In this document: piece by piece, positions 57,501 to 64,000 of the stretch
How positions within the stretch are numbered: position 1 is the stretch's first letter
How the letters are laid out: each line of letters starts with the position of its first letter
Source: Diabrotica undecimpunctata
Lineage: Eukaryota; Arthropoda; Insecta; Coleoptera; Chrysomelidae
DNA: 64,000 nt
Direction of reading: 5' to 3'
Assembly: GCF_040954645.1 (NCBI RefSeq)
Contig: NC_092806.1
Location: 109,386,231-109,450,230, forward strand
Program-made: the position numbers and the translations under genes
The notes under the pieces: model-generated
What the model was told of the DNA's origin: nothing
What the model saw: only the letters and a program-made list of their open reading frames with translations
The model's database searches: none

Positions 57501-60500
57501 ACACGAGAGATCTTGTCAACAGTAGGCGCGTCCGGTATGCTCGGTCTATGTTAATAGTAAATATATAAGTCTATGATTTGTAGTGTATTACCTTGAAACC
57601 TCTTCACTGTAAAATTTATGTGCTCGATAGATGGAAGCTACTCAAGTCAAATACCTAGAGAAAGTGTTAGGTACGGGGAATTATCGTAAATTCAAGTAAA
57701 TGATTCATTTGTGAGTAAAATTGCTTGCTACAGCAAGTTGGATTTTATCCGCCTTCTACTCTGTCACGATACCGCGTTCCCTGTGATTTCATCACTTTTT
57801 TATGTTTATCTCAGTGTTGCTTCAGTTTACAAAAAATCGGCACATATATTATCGAGTTAACTTTTAAAGCGCGGCAAAAAAACCTGACATACTGTAAATG
57901 TAGACTGATAGAACTGATCTGGAAGCAAATAAAGTTGCTGGAAGACTGGAATGTAGGTATAATTGTACATATCCACAAGAAAGGAGATCAAACAATGTGA
58001 CAACTATAGAGGAATAATCCTCCCAAACATAACTTACAAATTTTGGCATATAAACTACCAATCAAATATTCCTTCTAAGGCAAGCTCTGGAAAAAACATA
58101 TGAGTATGGCATTGATACTCATCATCTGTTTGTTGATTTTAGATATGCCTATGATAGTGTTGAAAGAAACGCACTGTACAAGGCCATGATAGAATTCAGC
58201 ATACCAGTACACTTAGTAAAATTGGTGAAAGTGACATTATTGCAAGAAGAAAGGTGGACGTGGTCGAATCATTCAAGGCGCTTGAAGCAGCACCAAAAAC
58301 AATGGGGCCAGAGGTTAGTGAAGAATGTTTAAGATGTTTTGAACATAATCTTATCATAATCTTCGTGAAGTAAATTATGAAACATATCAAGCAGACCTGG
58401 AATATTGTTTCAGTAAGATTAAAGGGATGATAAGCCATATATTGAACATAGACATGGCTGCAGAACAATTTCAAGAGATTGTCATGTCAGTGTTTGAAGA
58501 TAACTGTCCGGAGATAGTGAGGAATTTCAAGGGAAAATTAGTTAATTTCCATTTCTATTATTTCAAGTTATAAAATTTTATTTCCATTATTAATATTGAA
58601 AATTTCATGTTTTTAACTTTTAAAATTAAAAATTCTACAATTTAATATACTAAAAATAAAGATTTTATTGTGAAAAAAAAACAAAAAAAAGACAGTTTGC
58701 AAATCAATGGCATCGAAATTTTATTAAGTGTGGATGCAAAAGTTACTTAAATAGCTCTGCTCATATTCCTTTCCCACTTCCATTTGAAATGTCCTTCTAT
58801 ATGTGTCTATATTCTTTGATGATAGGTTTTTCAAAATATAGTGTTTTGTTGGCCACTTCAAAAACATGTTCAAAACTTCATTCTATCCTTTACAAAATAT
58901 AGTTATAAATGAAAATGTGAAAAGACACTGATTTTGTATAACATTTTTTGTTTTAGTGAATTGTGAAAGTGGATATAAATATTGTATTTCCTGATTTATA
59001 CAGGAGCAAGCTCTGAAATCTCAGAGTTTGACAATATAGTGGGAAATACTGGAAATATAGTTCTAACAATGACTGAACCATATTGGAACAGAGGCCATCA
59101 TTTGTATACTGATAATTGGTATACAAGCTCACTTTTGTATCAAGTACTATTCAATAAAAAAAACTAATTGTTGTGGTACAGTCAAAGTTAATAGGAAATG
59201 TATGTCATCATTTGAAAAAAAACAGAAAAAGGAACTGTACAAGAAGTCACAGAAAAAAACTATGGCAAAAATATAAATTCCAGTATGCATAATAAAATAT
59301 AATGAAAACCTGGGTGGCATGGACAGAACAGATATTCTTTTGAGCACTGTTTCGTGTGTAAGAAAAACCCGTAAATGGTACAAAAAAAAGTTTTTTTTAC
59401 CTTATAGACTATGCCATTCTCAATTCCTATAAAGTTTATAAAGTAACAGGAAAGGATCTTCCTCTTCTAGACTTCCAGAAGCAGCTGGTAAAGGAGCTGA
59501 TTGAGAAGCATACAAAAATCATACCAAGGATTTCCAGTAGCAGCCAGGCAGGGCTTCAACATTCCCCGCTAAGGCACTATGGCACATGTGTAGCTGATCC
59601 ACTTTCAGGAAATTAATCAGCTCTCGAGTTGCATTATTTTTCCTGATTACCTAGCACCCATACTAGTGTGACATTATTATGCTCAGCCAGTCTATCTCGG
59701 CTTTCTATCACTAGCTTAACATATCTTCTGATAAGACAGACAGACAGCAGACAGCAGCTGTATACAGCAGTTGCAGTTGCCACCTGACAGCAGTTGCTGT
59801 CTTATTGATTCCGAAATCAGCAGTATCTACTTCAGTTACATGTCCTACACAACCATTGTACTTAACTAGACTTGAAGAAAGCTCTTATGAAACACTGATC
59901 AAAAGATTTTTTTCACTTTCTGAGCGATCTTCCAACCATTTTCTTTGAGATGTGAATTTTTATAATTTGAATTTTTGTAGTCGAATAAACAGGGATATTT
60001 GGGCACTAGATCAATAAAATAATCACTTTCTTCATTTTTCAATACTTCCATGTTGTCCAACTTCATGACAGCACTAATGGCAGTACTATGTTCAAGTGGC
60101 AACTGTAACTGCAGTCTCTATCTGCCATCTGCAGTCATTGTCAAAATTGTACCTTTAGAGGCTACCTTAGAACACTTAAGAGGTCCCTAATATATGTGAT
60201 GTTAAACAATTCTCAAGAGAACTTATTTACGAAAACAGTTAATTGGCCCTATTAAATCATATTTTATTACTTATTTTTTTAATTTCTGGTTTATTTTTGC
60301 ATTAGCCCATTAATTTTTATTTCAGACATTCTACGAAAACTATACTTAAATGCAAACTTCTATTTTGTCTTAAGTAATTGGGATTATTATGCAAACATCT
60401 AAATTTATGCTTCCAATTAAACAATTAATTTTTTTTAATTAAATTCCATATTACCTTCTCTCTCACCATCTGTCCCATTCTCTATTTTTTTAGGGAGGGA

Positions 60501-61152
60501 TTTTATATAAACTCAAAAATGGTTTTACCAGACAGCAGTAACATGTCTGAATCAGTAGTTTCCTTAAAGATTAAATACAGACAATACAACAATTAAAACA
60601 AGCCACTGTTACATTAAGTACAAGAATATATTGCAGAAAGTATAAAAAAGCATACAAGCAATATTAACAAAGGATCAGCTATTTATGGATATAACCTTTG
60701 AAAATTTATATATAAACCCTCTTTCAAATTTTTCACCTTATCAATGATAATTTGGTATATTAGAGATTATGTTGGTGATATCAATATATATAACAAGCAA
60801 ATATTACTTACATAGTGTTAATATTCTTCCAAAACAATAAGGATTACACAAAGTTCCTTTTGTTATCAAAAATTAACTTCTTTACAACATGCATGTCAAA
60901 AAGTGTTAAAAGTAGTGGATGTATACAATTTAGATAGGAATTTTTTATTTGGCTCTAATAACAAGAGAGATGATAACAACTTTATTGACCACTTTACTCT
61001 AGAAACGGCTTACATACCTGTTTCATGGCATCAATTTTTTTATTAATTGCATGGGTTTCGTTTAATAGTGCATCAGCTACTTCATCTCTATCCTTTAAAC
61101 GACTGGCAAGTCGTTTTGCATCAGTAATGATTTGTTGAATTGTTAGAGACAT
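45583..61152 (-). CDS. Fgop2: FGFR1OP2/SIKE-family protein (Fgop2; STRIPAK subunit), three coding exons
   Basis: Coding exons on the minus strand: 61152-61018 (45 codons), 53545-53168 (126 codons) and 45669-45583 (28 codons plus TAA), all phase 0 with GT/AG borders. The 199-residue product follows human FGFR1OP2 block by block: MSLTIQQIITDAKRLASRLK, the exon junction KQ/FQEEVEQLNEVANQRPHS, IQKENRHLKEIQQENRELRA, LQHVMSKYREHTNEEIYKSK, EKIQEMAAVMDKAALIDEDR and GLREMLDIAHKCGNLKKEDK. It is a coiled-coil scaffold of the STRIPAK phosphatase-kinase complex in the cytoplasm. The start is the ATG matching the family N-terminus; an in-frame upstream ATG at 61179 would add nine residues. Introns 1 (53546-61017) and 2 (45670-53167) are each about 7.5 kb and filled with mobile DNA. 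The middle is shorter than in the longest human isoform, so an extra exon could be missed. Confidence 0.9.
45876..47965 (-). mobile_element. Family C LINE insertion with likely 8-bp target duplication, in Fgop2 intron 2
   Basis: TTTTAACT at 45868-45875 and at 47966-47973 brackets the element. The 3' end carries an (AAG)n tail (plus-strand TTC repeats at 45876-45889). The 5' end is truncated just upstream of the RT ORF. It lies in the same orientation as Fgop2, so it would be carried in the host pre-mRNA. This copy is the reference for family C pieces at 5.7, 18.8, 28.0 and 55.6 kb. Confidence 0.8.
45934..47949 (-). CDS. Intact 671-codon LINE reverse transcriptase (family C), lacking the endonuclease
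   Basis: One uninterrupted frame. N-terminal charged coiled region (MRKLKCSEVKEIVSKTLNRK), then RT block 0-2 (EGRAPGPDGVQSEFLKLLDD, GEYRLISLMSHTLKLFLKII), motif A YTCFVDYQKAFDTVQHQKMM, motif B ILRGVRQGCILSPILFNLYS and motif C LNNIRYADDTVIFADSLNSL. Then come the thumb GLQVNITKTKFMIISKNKV and VKQYNYLGTTVNEQWDHSQE. The C-terminal RTE-like tail follows: LYRRILRISWTDKITNETVL, RKLEYLGHIMRNSTKYRLLK and GKRGIGRRRISWLKNLRKWF. All catalytic residues are present. The APE-type endonuclease that should precede it is lost through 5' truncation, so it could supply RT only in trans and has no obvious promoter of its own. ATG 47949 may not be the original start. Confidence 0.9.
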   Translation of the reverse strand: MRKLKCSEVKEIVSKTLNRKFKEIDNTTESTEDKIESLKKTIDDIKDNFIKNVEGKNKTWMTTEILQLMEERRKNKNDNSMYKTLQREIQRKIREAKQKELQKKCQEIEILQSIYDDFNVHKKVREITGKCKNRRISKLVNDNGEIIVDKESINDTWKNYIRNLFFDERENQPPIPTETGPPILVAEIRAAIISLKEGRAPGPDGVQSEFLKLLDDESLRVLCKIFNNIYDTGNIPKDWLLSEFITLPKKQGAKKCGEYRLISLMSHTLKLFLKIIHRRIYKLCEERIQDTQFGFMKGVGTRDALFSLQVLFQRCRDMTCDIYTCFVDYQKAFDTVQHQKMMDILTKAQMDDKDRRIIQNLYWNQSATIRTNFGGEPTEMIQILRGVRQGCILSPILFNLYSEEIFSEALEKCEHGILLNGERLNNIRYADDTVIFADSLNSLQQLINKVNEVSERFGLQVNITKTKFMIISKNKVRDAQLLINNTPVDRVKQYNYLGTTVNEQWDHSQEIKCRIEKARSAFNNMAKFFKSHNLNLEIKVRLLRCYIFSILYYGVESWTLTEAMEKKLEAFEMWLYRRILRISWTDKITNETVLRRVSKEREVMYTIKKRKLEYLGHIMRNSTKYRLLKVILQGKVFGKRGIGRRRISWLKNLRKWFSTTTTNLFKDQSIK
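48205..48640 (+). mobile_element. Family D (RTE-1-like) LINE fragment, broken
   Basis: The plus strand reads VPGADDIEIESIKTWRKINL, then after shifts LASYVFKLFIKIFTIRLACT and VNVYQPKGQVGFRSN. These are equivalents of the RT entry blocks GEDGIxxExIK, YRPISLLxxVYKLFxKIxTxRL and QPxEQAGFRSGFST. It has several stops and no later RT motifs. Confidence 0.65.
48679..48994. repeat. Diverged direct repeat, two units about 192 bp apart
   Basis: Unit 1 (48679-48800) and unit 2 (48871-48994) share ATTTATTGCT at the start, then TTATTGATG, CGGTTTCC and the conserved GGTAAAGCTAGCATAGCCAT, and close with CGGTAAGGACAAGG / CGGCAAGGAAAAGG. No coding pattern. Confidence 0.8.
48995..49784 (+). mobile_element. Mosaic part 1: family B LINE linker region
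   Basis: KIKIESLQDASIRYLFQTKN, KKRKKAYLKYMSTKTQ, MTSEPETLEITRNEELNINM and VCKILKKLKNRKAAGKDGIP lead into the RT entry block NKLLKYCGAARTEQLTILIN and IPEEWLNS-like end (one stop). They match the family B copy at 2.9-4.9 kb, segment by segment. The sequence stops abruptly where the 5' leader of a family A element starts. Confidence 0.8.
49785..52219 (+). mobile_element. Mosaic part 2: family A LINE from its 5' leader to RT motif B
   Basis: It opens with a leader typical of RTE elements (GCGGTCAGTTTTAAGCCCGG, later GGTCAACGGTCTCAAGAGCA), then the endonuclease and RT frames. It is cut off just past RT motif B (KCRGMGVPVRN at about 52215) and continues directly into family B sequence. Confidence 0.8.
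50140..51195 (+). CDS. APE-type endonuclease of family A LINE (craniofacial-development-protein-2-like)
   Basis: A 331-codon frame starts at 50199, preceded in the same frame by IYATWNIQGWNKRATKVIKE, so the domain begins about 50140. Blocks: VTTETKKKGNGTETI (metal-binding Glu), VGMLIKNKWKHSVRTW, EAVIVGVYKPTDDSSRVEKE, IIITEDLNSRTVRKEN, NNLKITNGFFRHKNIHKYTW, LKSIIDYVIVKQN and ECGTDHKLLKAKM (catalytic Asp-His). The enzyme nicks target DNA to prime reverse transcription. The usual GDxN motif reads EDLN, a Gly-to-Glu change in an otherwise intact domain. A linker follows to a stop at 51192-51194. Confidence 0.85.
51245..52319 (+). pseudogene. Family A reverse transcriptase, frameshifted, fused to family B RT
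   Basis: MRMAIKAIKNKKAPGPGGIS (51521 frame) shifts to the 232-codon frame 51621-52319. That frame reads TSIFKKGDRKRCENYRGISV, EDQTGFMAERSCIEHIYTLE, IHLAFVDPRKAYDSVPRSEL (motif A) and TKGFLQGCSTSPTLFKIYLK (motif B). Eleven residues after KCRGMGV the same frame becomes SLGPKLFNLIMNEIIKSVNK, the motif B of family B. The protein would thus carry two motif B segments of different origin and could not fold as a normal RT. A TAA ends the frame at 52317-52319, just before the YADD box. Confidence 0.85.
52220..52975 (+). mobile_element. Mosaic part 3: family B LINE from RT motif B to the 3' end
   Basis: LFNLIMNEIIKSVNKGRG is followed, across shifts, by VKILCYADDAISIAQLNM (motif C), ISSQKTKTIVIS, EIDGISIEQVMETKYLGITL, VYKASVGPIMTYISETRPDT and MRVLRRITGKTLRDRKRSED. 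The C-terminus MGETRVVKIARDKSLIGRR and SIERPRKRWSGNLP and a 3' end near AAGTAAGAAGAAAAAATG complete it. It is the same family as 2942-4860, where all these blocks occur in a single background. Confidence 0.8.
53546..54134. other. Fgop2 intron 1, spacer, no gene seen
   Basis: No recognisable feature other than the exon border at its start. Confidence 0.45.
54407..54568. repeat. Two-unit direct repeat, about 103-bp period
   Basis: TAATAATACAATACAAATTA at 54407 recurs at 54510. Each is followed by CTGCAATATTCATAAGTATT or a close variant and AAATGACAATAAT. Confidence 0.85.
54592..54663 (-). tRNA. tRNA-Asp (anticodon GUC), possibly a pseudogene
   Basis: 72 nt on the minus strand with a full cloverleaf: acceptor TCCTCGG pairs with TCGGGGA (two G-U pairs), discriminator G, anticodon stem CCCGC/GCGGG around loop CCGTCAC. 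The T arm has GGTTCGATTCC, and a run of six T follows, a Pol III stop. It differs from the usual insect tRNA-Asp at sensitive places. Position 33, almost always U, is C, and one G of the D-loop GG pair is A. A T-stem C is A, breaking one pair. The A box is therefore weakened while the B box (GGTTCGATTCC) is intact. It lies in Fgop2 intron 1 and on the same strand. Confidence 0.8.
55200..55330 (+). mobile_element. Small LINE RT scrap
   Basis: KLNNYRPISLLRA near 55228-55265 is the conserved entry block of LINE RTs (NYRPISLL). Nothing else of the domain is legible. Confidence 0.4.
55594..56180 (-). mobile_element. Family C LINE fragment, RT thumb and C-terminus
   Basis: Minus strand: LMNKITEISRKYGLDINNIK, LMIISKENITGANLYVNQMR, then the frame 56015-55632 TQEIKCRIGKAKSAFLTMSS, LYGVETWTLKAEILSKLQAF, LYRRILKIPWTDKVTNEEVL and VKSRKLQYLRHIMRNQGRYE. 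It follows the 45.9-kb copy residue by residue with moderate divergence. Both ends are truncated. Confidence 0.85.
56477..56791 (+). pseudogene. piggyBac-like transposase C-terminal fragment
   Basis: YGWNKSRDQLMSYYPVKRRT and LRWYKKLIQLYLYNNNNAVK, then SGKKLTLQQFRIARLEKPLP. The blocks match GGVDxxDQxLxYYxxxRKTxRWYKKL near the end of DDE_Tnp_1_7 transposases. The last catalytic Asp aligns with Asn (WNKSRDQ, where VDKSDQ is usual). Only about 100 codons remain. Confidence 0.7.
56890..57059. repeat. Near-perfect 170-bp hairpin (foldback element)
   Basis: Arms 56890-56969 and 56980-57059 are inverse copies with one or two mismatches around an 11-base loop. The arms include TTATTGACGTTTCAATTTCC. 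Related but decayed sequences occur at about 5290-5475 and 35365-35430. Confidence 0.95.
57319..57574. mobile_element. 256-bp MITE
   Basis: The left end CGTAGACGTATATATTAACA faces an inverted right end (CATAGACTTATATATTTACT, read on the other strand), followed by AACATAGACCGAGCA / AACATAAACTGAGCA on the two sides. A partial copy lies at 23143-23300. No coding capacity. Confidence 0.75.
57900..58345 (+). mobile_element. LINE RT fragment with internal deletion
   Basis: LIELIWKQIKLLEDWNVGII, VHIHKKGDQTM, a stop, then YGIDTHHLFVDFRYAYDSVE and NALYKAMIEFSIPVHLVKLV (motif A region). This jumps to DIIARRKVDVVESFKALEAA, the part after the catalytic YADD. The stretch carrying motif B and YADD is deleted near 58240. 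Family resembles RTE-like LINEs but differs from A to D. Confidence 0.7.
58349..58573 (+). other. Orphan open frame of 74 codons, origin unknown
   Basis: Directly after the LINE scrap a clean frame reads SYHNLREVNYETYQADLEYC, FSKIKGMISHILNIDMAAEQ, FQEIVMSVFEDNCPEIVRNF and ends at TAA. Composition and periodicity look coding-like (amphipathic helices). No start codon at the front and no family recognised; it may be a captured exon or part of the LINE's unfamiliar region. Confidence 0.35.
58985..59620 (+). pseudogene. piggyBac-like transposase fragment
   Basis: YTGASSEISEFDNIVGNTGN, PYWNRGHHLYTDNWYTSSLL (catalytic Asp block), after a shift CCGTVKVNRKCMS, then IKYNENLGGMDRTDILLSTV (last Asp block) and VRKTRKWYKKKFFLP. 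This order is that of DDE_Tnp_1_7. At least four stops or shifts are present. It lies antisense to Fgop2 in intron 1. Confidence 0.8.
59640..61016. other. Fgop2 intron 1, 5' part, no gene seen
   Basis: Contains a CAGACAGCAG-type low-complexity patch (about 59737-59800) and AT-rich DNA. A 67-codon minus-strand frame at 59899-60102 shows no recognised content. Confidence 0.45.
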
Positions 61153-61827
61153 ATTTATTGGATAACTGTAATTTCTCAATGTATATTAAACCAGCTGTGC
61201 TCACTTGCAAATTGTGTCTGAATGTTTTTAATTATTTGGTTGAACATAGGACATAACAACGTAAATTCGATAGTTGCAACTTATTTAGCATTTCGTTTTA
61301 GTTCACTCTTAGTTGCAGTTGCAGACATAATTGACAAGTTTCCAAATAAATTAAAACGTCAAAGTCAATTAGAAATGACAGGTTACAATTACAAACTTAC
61401 AAATCTTACGTTTTGCTGTCTATGTTCTTTCTATCTATGATTATTAAAAAAGAAGATTGGCAGGTTGATTTGATGGTCTTTGGTCTCTAAGAAAACTAGG
61501 CACCAACTCAACTCAGAGTATTTTAGAAAATCGAATTTTATAGTGATTTTGCTTTTTGGGTCTAAATTATTATTTGGATACATAAAAACAAATGTAATTA
61601 AATGGAAGTACCAAAACAAGAATTTAGGGAGAAAACGGTGAACTAGAAATAGAATTGGATGACTTTAAAATGTGAAATTCGGGAGTGTATTCGTGTACCT
61701 ATTCATTGTACTAGAGGATAGACATTAGTATTGCGTCTCTATTCTTTGGTATTATTTCTAATGATAATGATAGTTAATGAGTTTGTTTGACATTTTATCA
61801 ATTTACCGAGTTTTTACTTCAGTCACA
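61153..61827. promoter_or_regulatory. Upstream region of Fgop2; promoter expected here
   Basis: The Fgop2 reading frame starts at 61152 going left, so its promoter and 5' UTR should lie in this stretch. No TATA box or initiator can be assigned confidently. Confidence 0.4.
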
Positions 61828-62501
61828 AGGTTTGTTCCAACACAACAAAAAACCGTCACGTAACGGTTACGCTCCTGCGCACTAAACAAAATACGTTCCA
61901 ACAAAAATATGATCGTTCATCTCATCGTCCTTCCGACCGTTCCAACAAAAATTATGATCACCCAGTGACGGTTTCGTGACGATAATTTCAGTAATCTGGC
62001 AAATGTATGTACTGGTTGGGATGACTTGCGCACTAGGATTTTATTCTACTTCTTTAAATTTGTTCAGAAAAAAGAAGTTAGGTTAATGATTTTATCACAT
62101 GCTTATGATAGACTTATGATTTATTTATATATAATTTGTTTCTCGTTATTTATAACTTTATAAATATGACTGACGATGAAGGAATTAGTGATTTTTCTGA
62201 TTATTATAGTAGTGAGGATGATTTGGAGCTATTAGCCGAACCTAGGGTGAAAAACCAGAATTATTTAGGTAGATTGTACTTTATTTTAAATTTGTGCAAA
62301 CTACTGATTAATAATTAAATAAATAAAATAGAAAAATAAATTGTCACCAAATTATTTCAGTTGTCAGAAAATCGTTCCAACATCAGTTTACAAATTACCG
62401 TCATCAGACGATACAAATGATGAACATGCGCATTAAAAACGGTACAAGTAGTTTCGTGACGGTTTTCGGACCGTACAAAAATTGCGTGTTGGAACAAACC
62501 T
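61828..62501 (+). mobile_element. 674-bp PIF/Harbinger-like deletion derivative with ACA target duplication
   Basis: Ends AGGTTTGTTCCAACAC and its inverse (62486-62501) are bordered by ACA (61825-61827 and 62502-62504). Subterminal GTTCCAAC and GTTTCGTGACG strings recur on both sides. A short plus-strand frame from 62166, MTDDEGISDFSDYYSSEDDL then ELLAEPRVKNQNYLGR, resembles the acidic N-terminus of Harbinger-type proteins. Nothing of the nuclease remains. Confidence 0.75.
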
Positions 62502-62504
62502 ACA

Positions 62505-63118
62505 GTAATCACAGTCACAGCTTAAAGAATAGTAGGTTCACTCTCGCATTTTCACGGTTCCAATTTTGAATCCACTCGTAGGTCCGTGCCGGTCCGTGCG
62601 CAATAGATTTGGCGAAAAATGCTGCTGTTGTTAGATTTAAAATATTCCATTAGTTTCAAAGAATATTCCAAATTTATAATAAAATATTTAAGTTTTAAGT
62701 TCTTCAAAAAGAGGAAAATAAATTTCATAAATGGTAAAATTCTTCACATAGCCACTATACACACTTCTAAAGTTTGAAAAATCATATTGCCTAATTGACT
62801 TAATCTATTCTCAAATAATTAATCATAAGTATATATCCATTGATTGATTACATTTTGGCAACATTGATTTTACCCAAACACGTGTTTGTGTTTACTGTTT
62901 ATGCTGTGAAACGTGAATCGTGAATCACCAAAGAAGATAGATAAGCGACAAGCGTCTATATTCTTTGGTGAAACTACAGTTATTTCAGTAATTTATATAT
63001 AAATTTCATTTATTTGTTGTTATATAGTTGGTTTTATAAGTTTCTTCCGTTTTTAATACATATTACTGTGATATTTCTCCAGTTTTCTAAGTGGTTTTAT
63101 TATTTTAAACGACGGATT
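62505..63118. promoter_or_regulatory. Upstream region of the THAP-like gene
   Basis: No other gene is seen. Any promoter and 5' UTR of the gene starting at 63119 should lie here; no element was identified with confidence. Confidence 0.35.
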
Positions 63119-63412
63119 ATGATGAATTCAGCCAAAACAAAAGTTTATTATTGCTGTGTATGTAGAAAAAATTCCAGGGACCATAACAACTTGAACTTGA
63201 GTTTCTTCAGGTTTCCCAAGGATGAAAATCGGTAAGAACTACATTCTCTATTTAGTATAATTGACCTCATCGGTGTCGTATTTTTAGGTTTGCAGAATGG
63301 AAGAAAATTGTTCAATGTGAAAAACTTGAAGGCAGGTTGAAAAAAAACGCAAAACCATCTATTCATCTTGTGAGATTAAACATTCCAGTTCAAGGTTTAC
63401 CCTTTTTCAGGT
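63119..63412 (+). CDS. Start of a THAP-like zinc-finger gene (partial, runs right)
   Basis: Exon 1 63119-63231 and exon 2 from 63288 join across a 56-bp GT/AG intron in phase 2. This gives MMNSAKTKVYYCCVCRKNSR, then LSFFRFPKDENRFAEWKKIV, QCEKLEGRLKKNAKPSIHLV. The C-x2-C, the FxRFPKD box, the single W and a late S-I-H resemble the C2CH THAP domain, which binds DNA. The third Cys ligand, expected just before SIH, is Pro here. Exon 2 can end at the strong donor CAG/GTGAAT (63413), and an acceptor TTTTGTAG lies near 63452; I could not choose among the possible downstream joins. It may be a host transcription factor or a transposon-derived gene. Confidence 0.5.
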
Positions 63413-63524
63413 GAATAATGAGAGAACTCATTTTTGTAATTTTGTAGGCACACCTGTGGAGAAGTTACAAACATTTGCGAGTACTCCGGAATCATTCACA
63501 TATAGAATTGAAGGTATGCATATA

Positions 63525-64000
63525 TTTTTAAAACTCATTGTTGGATATTTGTGGAAAATTGTAAATTTTGGTCATGAGTTTGGTAGATAACTGTCTAAAT
63601 CTAAACTCTAGAAATAATTCATCTATTTTTGGCTAATAGAGCATTTGTCTGGGTAGATTTCATACAGCCTCTTCCTAAGCTTAATGCTTGAAATTAGAGT
63701 TTAATGTTTTAATTGTTTATGTGCTGGTTTTATGAAGATACTTCAAAAATCTAGATGGGTCTTACTAAGCTGTAATGGCTTAAAGAAGAGTAGATGAGTC
63801 TGCTCTACACCAAGTTCTGCAAAAGGATCCCATGATATTTATACATTTAATAGATTTTCTAATTATATTTTCAATATGCTTATCTTATAGGTTGTTAAAT
63901 TTTTTGTTTAACTAAATAATCTTACTTTTATTAACCGAAATTTGAAGATTGTGGAGATAACACCCTTTATCAATATCTGACAAATATGGGTTAATTGGAG
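63525..64000. other. Right edge, probably intron of the THAP-like gene
   Basis: Donor-like GGTATGC follows an open stretch at 63513. No exon is recognised between there and the window end. Confidence 0.35.

Noticed and set aside
62136..62318. Acidic 60-codon frame as a host small protein
   Set aside because: It lies between matched inverted ends with a 3-bp duplication, so it belongs to the Harbinger-like element.

Overview
This window is animal nuclear DNA, almost certainly from an insect with a large, AT-rich, transposon-crowded genome. A beetle is my best guess, from the mix of RTE-type LINEs, piggyBac, pogo/Tigger and PIF/Harbinger elements, but the species cannot be fixed from sequence alone. 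There is no bacterial-style gene organisation. Only four stretches look like host genes. (1) The 3' part of an unrecognised coiled-coil gene (+, 1-1431), cut by the window edge. (2) A complete four-exon gene for signal peptidase complex subunit 3 (SPCS3 / Spase22-23; +, 32172-36074). (3) A complete three-exon gene for the FGFR1OP2/SIKE-family STRIPAK subunit (Fgop2; -, 45583-61152), stretched by two introns of about 7.5 kb. (4) The start of a possible THAP-type zinc-finger gene (+, from 63119) that runs off the right edge.

The rest is mainly mobile DNA, most of it decayed, much of it nested. Layout: 1.8-8.6 kb, five minus-strand retroelement remnants (an R1-like endonuclease piece and three RTE-like families here called B, C and D) separated by AT microsatellites. 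9.07-10.95 kb, a Tc1/mariner-superfamily element with exact 285-bp inverted ends. 11.5-12.4 kb, a degenerate DDE-like gene. 13.0-13.9 kb, an RTE endonuclease fragment. 13.9-18.65 kb, a BEL/Pao LTR retrotransposon carrying a 171-bp hAT-like insertion. 18.77-19.4 kb, family C pieces. 20.13-22.54 kb, a piggyBac element with TTAA target duplications. 24.55-25.12 kb, a 563-bp foldback MITE. 25.89-29.18 kb, a pogo/Tigger element with a C-terminal PHD-like finger. 29.29-30.95 kb, a PIF/Harbinger element holding a Penelope-like RT fragment.

36.7-43.2 kb holds Tigger, LINE and piggyBac debris. Inside the Fgop2 introns are a family C LINE with an intact 671-codon reverse transcriptase (45.88-47.97 kb), a B-A-B mosaic of two LINE families (49.0-52.98 kb), a tRNA-Asp-like gene enclosed in an inverted-repeat element (54.1-55.1 kb), two piggyBac relics, foldback elements and a MITE. 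A 674-bp Harbinger-like deletion derivative lies between Fgop2 and the THAP-like gene.

LINE family names A to D are labels for this window only. A = elements with the craniofacial-development-protein-2-like endonuclease and an RT with QGCSTSPTLF. B = RT with LFNLIMDEIIKS. C = RT with LFNLYSEEI and an (AAG)n tail. D = RTE-1-like RT with QGDIISPKLF. All host functions are inferred from protein resemblance recognised by eye; no searches were run.
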